DNA of 64,000 nucleotides from Typhlomys cinereus (GCA_023101885.1 JALPQD010000089.1:1225087-1289086), one strand, 5' to 3'; shown: positions 20,895-33,449, counted from the stretch's first letter. Numbers and translations: made by a program. Notes: generated by a model not told the origin, from the letters alone.

Positions 20895-20906
20895 AAATGA
20901 ATTTAC
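20895..20906. repeat. Target-site duplication, right copy
   Basis: Exact second copy of 20608-20619. Confidence 0.9.
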
Positions 20907-22960
20907 CACCCAGTACTCTCTCTGTATATAATATCAATAATTACTATGTATAATTATCAATTTTGCATATTTAAGCTGTAAATATATATACACATTAATT
21001 GTACTATTAGGTTAGGTACAATTTGTATCATGTTACAGATTGTGAAATTATAGATTAGTAGTATTGAAGAAGCTATATTGCTGCAGTAATATTTTTAAAA
21101 GGCCACAGAATGAATATTCAAACAAATATGTCCCTTGCAAAGTCAACCTGGTAAACTTGGGATCAAATTCAATTCATGAATTCTGTGTTTCTATTAGTAG
21201 TTTCTTTTATAATACCTGTGTTTTTTCGCATTGTAAGATTTCTCCTAGATTATTCTTCATATTTCTAGCATCCAACTAGATTCCACTTATCTTCTCTTCA
21301 ACTTCAAGCTTTCTCTTTCTTTCTCATTCTATGCTTTCCTCTTCAATTTGTCCTTTTTCCAGTTATCTTCAGGTTCCTGCAGCTGGGTACCACTCTGGGC
21401 TGTGTTATGTTGCATGTACCAGTTTTTCTTTCTCTCTTCTCCTTGCCCTTGGAACTTACCCACTTTTGTCTTCTCTGTCTGTGCTCTGCTCTTACTTTCC
21501 CTCCATATTTTTTCTTTTCTTTCTCGCCAGTGGGACAAGATAACTCTGCCTTCCTAGCAGGTCCACTCCTTGTAAGAAGACTTTGGCTCTGGCAGCAAAC
21601 CTGCTGTGGTTTCATTTTCTTCAGAGTAAAGCTTCTCTGAGCTGAAGCAGAGAGTGACAGTAACGAGCACCAACCTGTGCCAAATGACTGTGGCTTGCTG
21701 TTTCAGCTCTTACAATCACAGCCGTTGAAGGATGGGCAAATCTGTTAACATGGACTCCTACCTGCCGGGTTAGGAATCCTTCCTTCCCCAGCAGCACGGT
21801 ATTTACCATGCCATAATGTAACTTTGTTTATTTGACTAGGAGTGTCTCAGAATGTTCAAGCTGTATTTTCTTAACTCACATTTTCAGCTTTTATTGCAGT
21901 GAAATTCCATGACAAGTGCTTCATTCATTCATTCGTTCATTCATTCATTCGACATGTATTAGGCAGATCAGCTAATGTCCCTTTGTACATGTTTGTCCTT
22001 CACAGCCCCATGGGGATGGTGCTCATATCACATAAAGTTTAAATTTAGATACATACATTTTGATTTTGTGAAAGTTTCTAGTTTCATGACAATTTTCCAG
22101 CAGATGAGAGTAAGTTCTCTCGATGAAGGGGCACTTGCTTTCTAAAAGCACCTCATGAGTGTCTTACAGACTACTGCTGTGTCTGGTGTATAATTAGTTT
22201 ATCTTTGCTAATGTTCCATTTTATGAAGATTGCATTTGGCTCCTCTTGCTCACAGCAGCTTTTTCATTTTTAGGAAGGTGGAACCAATGCATCTTTAATA
22301 TAAAAGTGAAGTTCTCATTCTTACATTGGAAGGAAATACTTTGTTTCTCTTTTTATGTGTTTTCCTCTTGTTTTCATTAACTTTCCAATTTCTTATTCCT
22401 GTGCAATGTGTCATTCGATTTCACAGTTGTAATTTGCACAGGCTCATCTGTATCAATGTTGCTGAGAATAAGATTGCTAAAACTTTATCTCATCCCATAC
22501 TTTTCCACACAAACATCTCTGTGTCTTTTGACTCAGAGGTGGAACCCTGTTATATTAAATCAAAAGTGTCCTCCAATGTAATCAAACATTTCCAGTAGTC
22601 CAGTGAGCAGCATTTGTCCACCACTCCTATGTCAATGGTACTGTTCTGAGAGAGAGTCTTAGATACTTGAGGTGTGAAAATTTCATATAGAATTTAAATA
22701 ATTTTCCAAAAGTAAGAAAGCTGTGGCAGTACTAGAGCTTAGTATTCTTTTCTAAAATTCCATACTGTCTCCCACTGGCATGATTCTTGATGAATATGAA
22801 CTTTGGAAAGTGCGTTTGAGATTTTTTGAAATATAGGCAGTAATAACTGTAAACATTACAACTTTTCAAAATATATTCAACTCCTTATACCTAGAAAGTT
22901 TTTTTAATTCGTATTCATTTTTTTCTCCTTTCAATGCAACATTTTGGGCTGGTAATAATG
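20907..22960. other. Unassigned, repeat-poor stretch
   Basis: About 2 kb with no repeat I can name, apart from CATT-type tetranucleotides at 21923-21951. The part at 21340-21830 is less AT-rich than the rest. Short frames overlap on both strands there with no domain and no clear splice or start context. Confidence 0.5.

Positions 22961-23007
<47 letters not shown>
22961..23007 (+). repeat. (ATCT)n microsatellite
   Basis: About 11-12 uninterrupted ATCT units. Confidence 0.97.
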
Positions 23008-23011
<4 letters not shown>

Positions 23012-24240
23012 AATGTTGTATACACGAATATAGTGACTTTGTAATATTTTAACCCTTAGGCTCAAATCCCTTCCTCCCTCCTTTTACCCTTAAAATTCTT
23101 CATCTCCCCTCCCTCCTACTCCTATTTTCAAATCTTTTCTCTTGTGTGGCCCACTGTGTTTCATCTAATCTGTGGTGACTTATGCCTGACCTCATTCATG
23201 CTTTAGCAAGCATCCTAGGTCAGTGGATATACTGTTGAAGAAAGCATCCTCTTTCACTTCCCCGTGAGTATTAGTCCTCATCAGTCTTTCCGAGAGATGT
23301 GGAGCTTCTTGAGATCTTTTTGATGTTATAGTGAGATGTCGATAAGACAGTTCACGTGAAACTCTGTGTACATACACACACCTGCCATGAAGTCTTGTGT
23401 ATCCCAACTATGTCCTGTGCAGGATGTAATGCATGGCACCACCTTCCATTTTAGACTTTTACAGTCTTGCTGTCTCTCCTTTTCCATGATGTTCCCTGGG
23501 CCTTAGGGTGGGGGTGGGTGAAGCTTACATGTCCTGTTTAGGGACAAACAGTCACAGACCCTTATTTTCTGCATCACAGTCATGCTTTTCAGTAATATGA
23601 ACCTTCTGTTGTAGAAGAAAGCTTCTTGTTTGAGTGTTGAGTGTTCTTCCAACCTATGGATATAATAACAGGTATTTACAGAGCAGTTTGGTGTACTGTC
23701 TTCCTATCTATAGGTTCATAGTCTATTCCTTCTTGGTGACCTATTTCCTTCCCTTTTATAGATTCTTGTTCTGGTTAACAATAACAGGAATATGTTCCAT
23801 TCTGACAAGCAGTCTTTAAGTCCATTCAGAAAGCTGCTGGTTTTCTTCCTGATCATGCCATTATTACACTGGTGGTCACCTGTTGCCATGGTGATTTTTA
23901 AATTACGACTCAAAGATATTACAGACTGATGAGACCTTTGATTATTTTTCCCTAGTAGCTTCTACAGTATTCTTTGGTACTGCATAAGGTATCCAGCAAG
24001 GAGGAACCTCCCAGACCAGCTCCCATTGATGTAGTTCGCTCATGCCCTGCGGTGCATATGTGTTGCATCTTCAGTAATAGGGTCTTACTGTCAGTTTTTT
24101 GAAGGACAACCAAGAACAATGGTAAAAAGCCTATAGAATTTAGAGAAGCCTTTGAGACCTCTCTGACCAAGAACTTATTAGGAAATGTCACATTCCTGTT
24201 ACTTCTGGTATAAATTGTCTCTGGGTTCTAAGTGGATCAG
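23008..24240 (-). mobile_element. Old rodent L1 3' UTR, antisense
   Basis: C-rich blocks (TCCCTTCCTCCCTCC), then CTTTTCCATGATGTTCCCTG and GGACAAACAGTCACAGACCC follow the order of older rodent (Lx-type) L1 3' UTRs. Diverged, no coding remnant. Confidence 0.5.
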
Positions 24241-24319
24241 CTCAAGGCATTTTTTTTTTTGTTTTTGTTTTGCTCTGTTTCCCTCTCTTTGTGCTCCTCT
24301 GCATAGGGACTGTCCATTC

Positions 24320-24780
24320 TTATTCTTTTTTTAAATAAAATGTGTTTTATTTTTGACATCATAATGACATAAATGGTTCCTATCAGATTCCATCCCACAA
24401 TCTTAGGGTTTTTCTTTAAGTCCCTCCACCTCTCCTATATCCCATCTCCTCATGTTCCCCAAGGTATTTATTCCCAAGATTCCCTACCTCACCCTACTTG
24501 CTATGGTATCCTGTATTATCTTCCCCTCTAAAGGTTTCACAGTCACTGTCCCTTCCCACTTTCCCATTCATTGATTCCTTTCTAATTTTCTGACTCTTGC
24601 AGTAATTCCAAACCAAATACTTTGCTCAGGAGATCATGCTAATATCCACATATAAGAGGGAATATTCATCATTTGTCTTTTTGTGTCTGAGATATTTTGC
24701 TCAATAATTAATAGTATACATGTATATGGCATTCATAACTAAGTTGGTGAGATATTAATTTAATGTTTACAATTGTTCTT
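24320..24780 (-). mobile_element. Old L1 3' end, antisense
   Basis: CCCTCCACCTCTCC, then ATATCCACATATAAGAGGG, TTTTGTGTCTGAGATATTTT and GCTCAATAA. These match the ORF2-end and 3' UTR region of an old L1. Confidence 0.5.
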
Positions 24781-24782
24781 TT

Positions 24783-25060
24783 TTGCATATGTGTGTGTGT
24801 ATGTGTGTGTGTGTGAATGTGTGTGTGTATATGCATGTGTGTTTGGGTGTGTACGAGTGGTATGCCTGTGACATTGTGAATCATCCAGGATTTCTCTACC
24901 TCCTAATTGGTTTGCTCTGGGGTTTCCCAGGCTTTGTCATCCAGGGCCAGAATTGCAGATCTCTGCCATTTCCATCAGACATTTTTATGTTGAGATCTTT
25001 TGCTTGTGAGGCAAACGCTTTAACCCTGGAGCCATCTTCCCAATACCTACAACTATTCTT
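24783..25060 (-). mobile_element. Older relative of the tRNA-derived SINE, antisense
   Basis: GT-rich segment, then TCTCTACCTCCTAATTGG, TTTCCCAGGCTTTGTCATCC, and GGCAAACGCTTTAACCCTGG to AGCCATCTTCCC. The order is that of the young SINE, but the body differs, so this is an older subfamily. Flanks ACAATTGTTCTT and ACAACTATTCTT may be a decayed target-site duplication. Confidence 0.75.
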
Positions 25061-25064
25061 ATGT

Positions 25065-25560
25065 AAATATTTCCATTTTTCCCATTTTGAAGAAGAAAAA
25101 CTGTCCAAGGATTTTATAACTCAATTGGTTCTGGGAGCCTTTGACCCAAGGCAGTATGAGTATGATTCCATTTCCTTAATCTTTGCATTTTTGTGTGGTC
25201 TAGCACCTCTTTTCTCTAGCGGTGTGTCTAGGACTAATCTCTCTATGCTCTTAGTTTTCTCTGAGATGAAGGGTTGCTTAAACGGTAGAGCTTGACTTCT
25301 TCAAAGTTATTCAAATTAGTTTTTTGTGGCCTTTTCTATGTTCTTACCTCATGTCTACTTCACTCATTCACTGTAGATCCTTTAGATTTCTCTGGAAATG
25401 TTATATGCACGTTCAGATTGCTCCTTTCAATTGCACTTAAAACTGTATCTCTTCCGTACCTGCCTCCAGTGTTCCTCATTTTTCCTTTTTCCTTTCTTGA
25501 TTTTTTTTTATAGTACTTGGTTTTGTCTTTTAAATCAAATATTTTACTTTTAAAACTTGT
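25065..25560. other. Unassigned DNA
   Basis: No repeat or gene recognised. Confidence 0.5.
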
Positions 25561-25564
25561 TTAT

Positions 25565-25680
25565 TAGGGAATACAGACTCTCTAAGAGCAGAAATGTTTG
25601 TTTTATTAATCTCACTGTGTTTCTAGTACCTCAACTAGTGTCCTCAATAAATATTTGTTGAGGAACGAATGAATAAAACC
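25565..25680 (+). mobile_element. L2 LINE 3' end
   Basis: ACTCTCTAAGAGCAGAAATG, TAGTACCTCAACTAG and CAATAAATATTTGTTGAGGA are typical of the end of L2. Confidence 0.7.
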
Positions 25681-25689
25681 ATGGTGATT

Positions 25690-26555
25690 AATGCTATTTG
25701 GCTTCTCATAAAACAGTTTCCTGAAGCTCATCATTTTTCTCCTGGTGCTCGCCAGTCATTGTATATTTATGGTTTAGTCACTAAAATTGTAATTGGGTCT
25801 TCTGTCTCAGCCTCAGGATGACACATCACAGCAGCTGTTCGCACTTGAGGGGTTTTAGTTCTGATAGGTCATCCGATGCGTGGCATGTGCCGTCAGTATT
25901 CTAATTTGTTCTGGATGTCAATAATTCCTTGGAGAGTTTCTTCCATGTCCCTAGAAGGCTGGCTCTTCAGTGATGTTAGCTCAACTTACAAAGACACTCC
26001 TTTCTCTCCTCTTTGTCCTTCTGCTGTGCCTGTCAGAGAAGATGTATGATGTTTAGATCTGAATTTTCTCCTTTCCATGTCAATATAACTGTCACTGTCT
26101 CATGAATAAGTTTTCTTTATAGAATGCAAGGTTTGGCATGCTAGGTACACCATGTAACTCTAAAATTGATGAATAACTTATGTAGAAACTCAATATTGTT
26201 TACGACCTATATGATACAATTTACCGGGGGTAAATTAGTGTATAAATGTTGACCTAAAATGAGTACATACTATTTACCTTTTTCTCCAATGAAAATGAAA
26301 TGCACTCAGATCATTTAAGTAATTACCATAGAAGTACTACTGATAATCAAATTTTAAGTCATATTTTCAGGCCTAAATCTTTCATGTAGTTTTCTGTATG
26401 ATTCATACCACATATTTTTAATATGTTAGCATAACTTCAGTCTCAGTCTTTCCCTTTACTTTTCTGTGTATTTATAATAATTGACAAGTTGGTATGGGGA
26501 AATAATGAAAGATATGACTTATGGATATGGATATCACTTATTGAAGTGATTAGCT
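25690..26555. other. Unassigned DNA
   Basis: No repeat or gene recognised. Confidence 0.55.
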
Positions 26556-26559
26556 CCAA

Positions 26560-26720
26560 ATGAAATATTTAATCCTCTGATGCTTAGTCTTCTTATCTCT
26601 AAAATGGAAATAGTAATTCCTTGTTCATTGAGTCGCTATGGAGATTAGTTACTGTGAAATACATAGCATAGTCTGGCAGATGAGAAGCATTCAGAACATC
26701 TAGACTTTTTAAATAGTATA
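26560..26720 (+). mobile_element. MIR SINE fragment
   Basis: CTTATCTCTAAAATGGAAAT, AGTAATTCCTTG, then a GGAGATTAG block. Same order as MIR. Confidence 0.7.
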
Positions 26721-27940
26721 TACAGAATAAAAGTGAGTGGTGATTAGAAGTAATAATGCATGTTTTTGTCCATTCCACATATAACTTTAAGGGTTTTCGC
26801 TACATGTCTTGGTTGTTTTTAGGTTTGTAGCTATTACCAGTTTGGAATTACTAAATAATTCATAGAAGACAAAGTGTTATGAATAGGAACGTCTTGCCAT
26901 GATATTTACTAGTTGCTTCTTTTTTAGAGACTCTTATATGCTAAACTCAAGGAGCTAAAGAATGCTAGAGGATTCTATCCAAATAACTCACTCTTTATAA
27001 AAAGAACTGTAGCATTCCAGTGGCACTTCTGGGGCATAGAAAATGCTAATCTAATGCTCCTTAGCAGTGCTTGGCATCCTGCTGCCCTGGTTGGGATATC
27101 CAGGGGAAGCTCAGTGTCTGATCAAACAGAAGAATGTCTAACAAGTTTTTAATCATCATAATATCATGTCTTTGTTTCCCTTCTCCAATCATTTTTGTTA
27201 AACTAGAAGGAAAAAAAGTACAATGTCTATGATTTTCAAAAGACTCTCTTTACAGTCTCAGTAGTCCTCATTTGAGTGTACAAGCTACTTAAGAGCCACT
27301 TCCCTTTCCACAACCTCTTGGCCAAGCCTCAATTGCTTTGTGCTGGTTTCTAATAGAGCATGCTCAGTGACTGCTGAAAATATTTTAAAGGTTAAGAGTC
27401 AGCATGTTGCTCTGGTGAGAACAACTTGATGCAGACTATAAATATGGACATTCAAATTTTAATAACATCTGTCCAAAGATCACCTTTAACAATGCCGACA
27501 CACTCTAGATTTAGACAGTTTCTTTCCTCTTGGTTTCATTCCTTTGTTTGGATTAAGTGCCATTCTGTGTTCTTCCTCATTCTGGAATCTCTTTTAGTGG
27601 CACTTAGACCACAGTTAGGAAATGTCTCTCTACATATTTATGAACTCCCTCAGATATCATGCTAATTTTTATATCCTTGCTTTCTGTCACTAAAAATGAT
27701 TGGTCTATAATAGATGTCAATAATAGCAGAATTATCACGGTGATAAGATCATTTGGAATGGTAAAATTCACTTCCCTTTTATTCGCCCTTCATGAATTCT
27801 CTTCTTTTAATCCACTTACTGAGAGGGTTTTCAAATCCTGTACCTTGGACATCCCTATATTGCCCTCCAGTCTTCTTGCTTCCTCCTATGTTGTGACATG
27901 TTCACATGTCCCCATACACTTGTCTCCAATTCTTATCTCC
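26721..27940. other. Unassigned DNA
   Basis: About 1.2 kb with no recognised repeat or gene. Confidence 0.55.
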
Positions 27941-27957
27941 ACTTATTATTTATTTCT
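27941..27957. repeat. Target-site duplication, left copy
   Basis: ACTTATTATTTATTTCT is repeated exactly at 28250-28266. Confidence 0.9.
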
Positions 27958-28249
27958 TTTTTAAAATTTTTTTTATTATTATTATTTATTCAACTGTGCG
28001 CATGTGTGTGTGTATGTGCACGCGCGTGTGTGTGTCTGTGTGTGTGTGTAGAACCACGGACGAATTCGCGAACCACCATGGATGCCTCCACCTCCTTCTG
28101 CCCCGGGATTCACAGGCTCCGCCCTACCAGGACCAGAAGCGCAGGCCGTCCCCGCTTCCGCCTGGCGTCTATACGTGGGATCTGGGATCGAACTCAGGAC
28201 CTTCCGCCTGCAAGGGGAGGCTTAACCCCTGAGCCACCTCTCCAGCCCC
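27958..28249 (-). mobile_element. Young tRNA-derived SINE, antisense
   Basis: Reversed tail, TG/CG alternating stretch, CGAATTCG, the CG-rich body, and the head ending CCACCTCTCCAGCCCC. A perfect 17-bp duplication flanks it. CpGs are well kept, which points to recent insertion. Confidence 0.92.
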
Positions 28250-28266
28250 ACTTATTATTTATTTCT
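28250..28266. repeat. Target-site duplication, right copy
   Basis: Exact second copy of 27941-27957. Confidence 0.9.
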
Positions 28267-29390
28267 AACTATCTTCCAACCCAACTTAGCCTTGAGTCAT
28301 CACTTAATGCTTGAGGCTGAGAATATGCAGCTTAGCAGCTTGGTTACATAAAACCTACCCACTGAGTCCCATGATTCATCAGATCACAGTACTTATACCA
28401 TGGAAGCTTAGTTTGAATTTATCCAGCTCTCTGACATCACTGCCAATGTCTTACTTGTTTAGGCTTCTGTCTCCAATTGACAGGCATATTGCAACATCTT
28501 ACTATATTTTATCTTTTTGGGTCACATCTTTCCACTGGAGACTCTCTTATTTAAATCCGTCTGGGTTCAGCTACAAAGAGACTCATGTTGCATCTTTCTT
28601 TTTTTTTTTTTTTTAGATTTCAGTAGCACATTAATAATGTTTATTAAACTTACGATGAGTATTCCTAGATTAGATGGATACCACCCTTTCCTTCCATAAC
28701 CTGCTCTCAATGAATTTCTCCAGTTCTGTTTTCTTTATGAATCTCTCATGCACATTGGTCTCAAGTTAGACTCTACTCTTCCAAAAGCCAGCCTTCTACC
28801 CTGCATTACTGTCCTTGATATTCAATTTGCCCAGTCTCCCATTTCAGCTATCTCTATGAAGGATGAATGGTACCTATCTGTGAAACTATTCCTAAATACT
28901 AGCAGTGCGTTTTTATTAACACCCCTTTCACTCATGTTTATGTATCTGTCTCACACTAGATGATAGGATGTAGAAGTTGACTTATTGTAGCTGAACCCTT
29001 TTCATTGATTCATTGCTCAGTAGATGTCTGGAATTAGTAAACTAATGGCTAACTATTGTTACATTTTCACAGGTTTTTTTTGAGAACAGAAGAATGATTG
29101 TAAACATCTTTAGTGCTAAACCACAGACATTCACACATTCCTGTGTGTTTTGTCAGGGTCAGGGCCTGACATCTGCGGCAGGTGGTGTGGACATCAGTGT
29201 TGTCTTTTGCTGTCATTCACCTGCTGTGTGTTGCCTTAGCTCACAAAGCTCCATTCTTTTCTTCTGAAATTGCTTATTGTCATGCTCACTGGTTTAAAAA
29301 AAATTAGGATGCACTAATGCTTTTTAATCAGGCTTCCTTCTTTTAAAATGGACAAATAAGAATTGTATGTTTTATGATGTATAGTTTATG

Positions 29391-29395
<5 letters not shown>
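28267..29395. other. Unassigned DNA
   Basis: No gene. Parts near 28930-29035 faintly resemble an L2 end but not enough to call. Confidence 0.5.

Positions 29396-29428
<33 letters not shown>
29396..29428 (+). repeat. (TA)n microsatellite
   Basis: About 16 TA units. Confidence 0.95.
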
Positions 29429-29429
<1 letters not shown>

Positions 29430-29435
<6 letters not shown>

Positions 29436-30077
29436 CTATAGCAAGATAATTAATGTGCATTTTATCATTTATGCAATTGTACACTATGCAAATAGAGTTT
29501 TCTGAGCTTTAAACAAAAGATAAAAATATGCGTTTTGTGTTGACATGTAGACATCTTTTTTCTCTAGAATTTCTGCTTTTCAAAGATCACTGTCCTAATA
29601 CTTATTCTATATTTATTGAATTCAGAGTAATCTGTCCCTCTTCAAACATTGTTGGCTTGACAGAAAGTGGTGATCAGAAATTAACTGATATTCTTTGATT
29701 CACTATCGAGGTCAAAAACAAAATATTTGGCTTCTTGACAGCTACATTAGTTGCATTGTTCAGTCACAGCTGCCAGGCATGGGTGGTTATTTGACAGCTG
29801 ACAGGGCTTAGATCACATAGTAGCCTTTCCTTCAGTCTGTAAATGCTACATGTTGAATACAGTTAAATTGGCAGTTCACTGGCTGTATTTGTATCCAGAT
29901 TGGAAGACCAAATGTAACACTATTTTTTTGGAAAAGTTGAGAACAATTTCTAGTCTAAAAGTATTGCCTGGTTGTCAGACTAGTTAATAGGTCTGAGCTT
30001 AAATGGACAAAGTATCATCTTCTATTTACTTTCCTGGAGCCTTTTAAAACTAAAACAAAGTATTATTAGTATAGGGA
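29430..30077. other. Unassigned DNA
   Basis: No repeat or gene recognised. It holds several CAGCTG/TGACAGCT-type motifs at 29735-29810. Confidence 0.5.
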
Positions 30078-30846
30078 CTGGCAGATGGATGATAACCATC
30101 CTGCAAATAGGACACTGAATCCCCCCCTCACCGTGGTGTCCTACTCCTATTCCATCCATCTTTGAGTCTTCTCTTATAGCAAGATCTTCATTTAAACAAA
30201 CTTTTATCTTTGGTTAGGAGGTGACCTTCAATACCAATCAGGATGAAGCCAAGGGCAGTGCAGGAAAAGCAAAACTGAAATCAACAACAAACCATGATTC
30301 AGAACACCAAAGACCCTATATTAATCAACTGGAACCAGACCAGCCAAATCTCTCCCCATCCTAAAAGTTCAGGGAAATTTGCAGAAGAGGGGGCGGAAAG
30401 ATTGTAAGAGCCTAAAAATGGGGAGTACCCGATATGCAAGATACACCATACAAGTTAGGGCTGCAGTAGCCATAATCGGACTTTTCATGACCTGTACAAT
30501 GACTGACATGTCAACGACTCCCTAAAGTCTAGCATGAATCACAGGCACTAGGATCCTTAGAGGTAAGGGATTAACAGTTATAATAGTGTTCCCATACTAA
30601 GGGGGAGCCCAAGAAAGGGCTCCTGGCTATGCCACTGAGTCCTTACACCTCAGAGGGAGGTTTGATATTCACCAGAAGGATGCTCCAGAGGATGGGAGGG
30701 GGAAAAGGGAATGCAGTGGGAGAAGGGGAAGGAGGGAAGTAAAAAGAAGGGGAAAAGAGGGAAGAGTGCAACGGGGGGCTGGGGAGGGGTGGATGAAGGG
30801 AGAAGACCAGGTTACCTATTGAGCTTGTACGATTGGGGAAAAAAAG
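30078..30846 (+). mobile_element. L1 3' UTR fragment, sense
   Basis: It runs from GATGATAACCATCCTGCAAA through the L1 3' UTR to the purine tract (30690-30800), then TTGAGCTTGTACGATTGGGG and an A-run. 5'-truncated. No clear target-site duplication. Confidence 0.85.
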
Positions 30847-30911
30847 AATATGAAACTTGGAAAAAAAGTTGCATATAATTTGCAATAGTTGGCATATGTT
30901 GGATGTTCTTT

Positions 30912-32309
30912 TTTTATATATACATTTTTTATTATTATTTCAGCTCATACAAACTTAATAGGTAGAGCAGTTCCCTTCCCCCTCCCCCCCCCCCCCGAAC
31001 CCCCTGCTCCTCCTTCCCTCACCCCTCCCTCCCCAACCCCCAGTGCCTCCCGCCCCAATTCCCAGAGAGTCCTTTCTTGTGCATGCCTGACTCTCCTCTG
31101 GGCCCTCCTCTCCGATGATGTACAAGGACCCAGTGGCATTTCCCTGAACCCTTTCCCGTGTTCTCCTTAAGCATAGGAACACTACTGTGGCTGCCAATCC
31201 CTTTCCTCCAAGGATCTTGGTGCCTTTAGCAGATGCTAGACTTTGTGAGGTCAATAGTGTGTTGGACATAGCGCAGGGCATGCAAAGTCCAATTATGATT
31301 GCTTCAGCCCTAACTTGTGTGGAGTATCTTGCAAATCATTGCTCCTCCCATCCTTTTGCTCTTACACTCTTACGCCCCCTCTTCCGCAAATGTCCCTGAG
31401 CTTCAGGATGGGGAGAGATTTGTCTGGCCTAGTTCTAGGTGGTTGATATAGAGTCTCTGAAGTTCTGGATTGTGGTTTGTTGATTTTCTTTTGCAGTTTT
31501 GCTGCTCCTGCAATGCCCTTCACTCCATCCTGGTGGGTACTGTATGTCACCCCCTGGCCAGAGACAAAAAGCTGTTAAACTGGAGTCTTATTATAAGAGC
31601 ACATTCAAGGGTAGATGTAATAAAAGTAGGAAACCTCAGTGAGGGAGGGGTCAATCACCCATTTGTAAAATGGTTACTTTTTATCTGCCAGACTGTATGC
31701 CCTCCCCTTCTGGTGAGATCATACCCCCTTAGTTGTAAATGATCAGGAACGAATGTCTGTGAACTTAACCAGGTGTCACATTACTTACTTGCAGTCTTTG
31801 ATGGAGGCCCATTTTCTCTACTGTAACATGGTCACTTCTCTCCTTGTTTCTGGTGTGGCCCTCCAACCCCATCCCTCCTGTTCATAATTACTGTAGGTAA
31901 TACATAGATTTACCTATAAGTGTCTCAAGGTGGGCTGGGTGGGTTTGGTACTAGGAGCCACCTATTAGGGAGTACAAACGGCGCTTAATTTTCTGGGTTT
32001 GGGATACTTCACTTAATATAATTGTTTCTAATGACATCCATTTCCCGGCAAATTCCAGTAATTCATCATTTTTGATGGCTGAGTAGTATAGATGTACCAC
32101 AGTTTCCTTATCCACTTGTCAACTGTTGGACATTTGGGTTGATTCCATGACTTTGCTATTGTAAACAGTGCTGCTATGAACATGGTTGTGCTTGTGCTAT
32201 CAAGGTGAACCTCTGCTGTATGGGTGGTTATTCCCAAAAGTGGAATCGCAGGGTCATATGGCATTTCAATCTTTAATTTCTTTAAGAATCTCCAGATGGC
32301 TTGCGTTGG
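30912..32309 (-). mobile_element. 5'-truncated L1, antisense
   Basis: A-tail as T-run, CAGCTCATACAAACTTAATA, C-rich complement of the purine tract, the 3' UTR, then the C-terminal end of ORF2 (about 32000-32300) with an internal deletion of about 10 bp at 32088. GATGTTCTTT at 30902-30911 and 32310-32319 fits a target-site duplication. The inserted copy is close in sequence to the L1s at 7014 and 8096. Confidence 0.88.
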
Positions 32310-32319
32310 GATGTTCTTT

Positions 32320-32734
32320 ACAGGAAAATATATTTAATTGATAGAGTTTTCATCTCAATTTTGATTCTGCCATTATATTTTCTCTTTTACTGCTTTTTTC
32401 TATTTTAGTTACTTCTTCTACCTTTCTTTTTGTCTCTTTCATAATTATTTCCTAAGCATCTTATCTTCCTTGTGCCAAGAATTGTGTAAGAGATAGTAGA
32501 AGTTATAGGAATAAACAAAAAGATAAGCCCCTCCTCTCCTCTTTTTCTCCAAGAGAAAAATCTGTTTTTGCAAATCATGCAGAAAAGTAAGCAAATTAGG
32601 GATTAGAGAGCTAAGGAAAGTTTAGAGTGTGGCATAAACATAATATATTCTAATCTCTGTATTTCAAACTGGAACAATGGTGAAGGTTGTTTCAATTTAT
32701 AGCCGTACAGCATGTGTGTTGATAAAAATAATAC
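32320..32734. other. Unassigned AT-rich DNA
   Basis: No repeat or gene recognised. Confidence 0.55.
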
Positions 32735-32850
32735 CAAGACATATTTATCATGTACCTATGTGCAAAGTATTGTACTTTGCTCATTATTTACCATTAAAAA
32801 ATCCCTATGAATTCATACTGTTTCACAGTTGAAAAATGAAATATATCAGA

Positions 32851-32943
32851 TTATTCTTTTTAAAAATTTTTTTATTATTTATTCAATTGTGCATGTATAT
32901 GTGTGTGCGCGTGTGTGTATGTATGTGTGTGTATGTATGTGTG
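32851..32943 (-). mobile_element. Truncated young SINE, tail only
   Basis: Only the reversed tail and TG-rich part of the SINE are present. ATATATCAGA occurs at 32841-32850 and 32944-32953 on either side, fitting a target-site duplication. The same 10-mer occurs a third time at 32971-32980. Confidence 0.75.
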
Positions 32944-32992
32944 ATATATCAGAAATATGTCAGTAAAGAAATATATCAGAATAAGCATTTGA

Positions 32993-33296
32993 GGGGCCGG
33001 AGAGGTGGCTCGGGGGTTAAGCCTCTGTCTTGCAGGCAGAAGGTCCTGAGTTCGGCTCCTAGACCCCACGTATAGATGCTGTGGGGAAACAGGGGCTGCT
33101 TGCGTTTCTGGTCCTGGTAGGGCGGAGCCTGTGAATCCCGGGGCAGAGTAAACAAGGAGGAGGTGGAGATGGTCCATGGTGGTTCCTGAATTTGTTAGTG
33201 ATTCTACACACACACATATACATACACACACATACATACACACATGCGCACACACATATACATGCACAATTGAATAAATAATAAAAAATTAAAAAA
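32993..33296 (+). mobile_element. Young tRNA-derived SINE, full length
   Basis: Head GGGGCCGGAGAGGTGGCTCG, complete body, CA-rich stretch and an AATAAATAATAAAAAATTAA tail. AGAATAAGCATTTGA at 32978-32992 and 33297-33311 is an exact 15-bp target-site duplication. Confidence 0.92.
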
Positions 33297-33449
33297 AGAA
33301 TAAGCATTTGACGCCAATGTGATAACAGAAGTATTGTCTCTGAAGCTAAGTGTCTTACCCAAGTTCAGGTTCTGTCACTAACTATGGAGTTTTGAGTAGG
33401 TGCTTCATCTTACTAGATCTTGTTTTTTTTCATCTTTAAAGTAGATCAT

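Noticed and set aside
22961..23007. Regular repeats as a CRISPR array
   Set aside because: Simple tandem tetranucleotides without spacers in a mammalian genome.
24783..25295. 170-codon open frame
   Set aside because: The first half is the TG array and body of an antisense SINE; the rest shows no recognisable domain.
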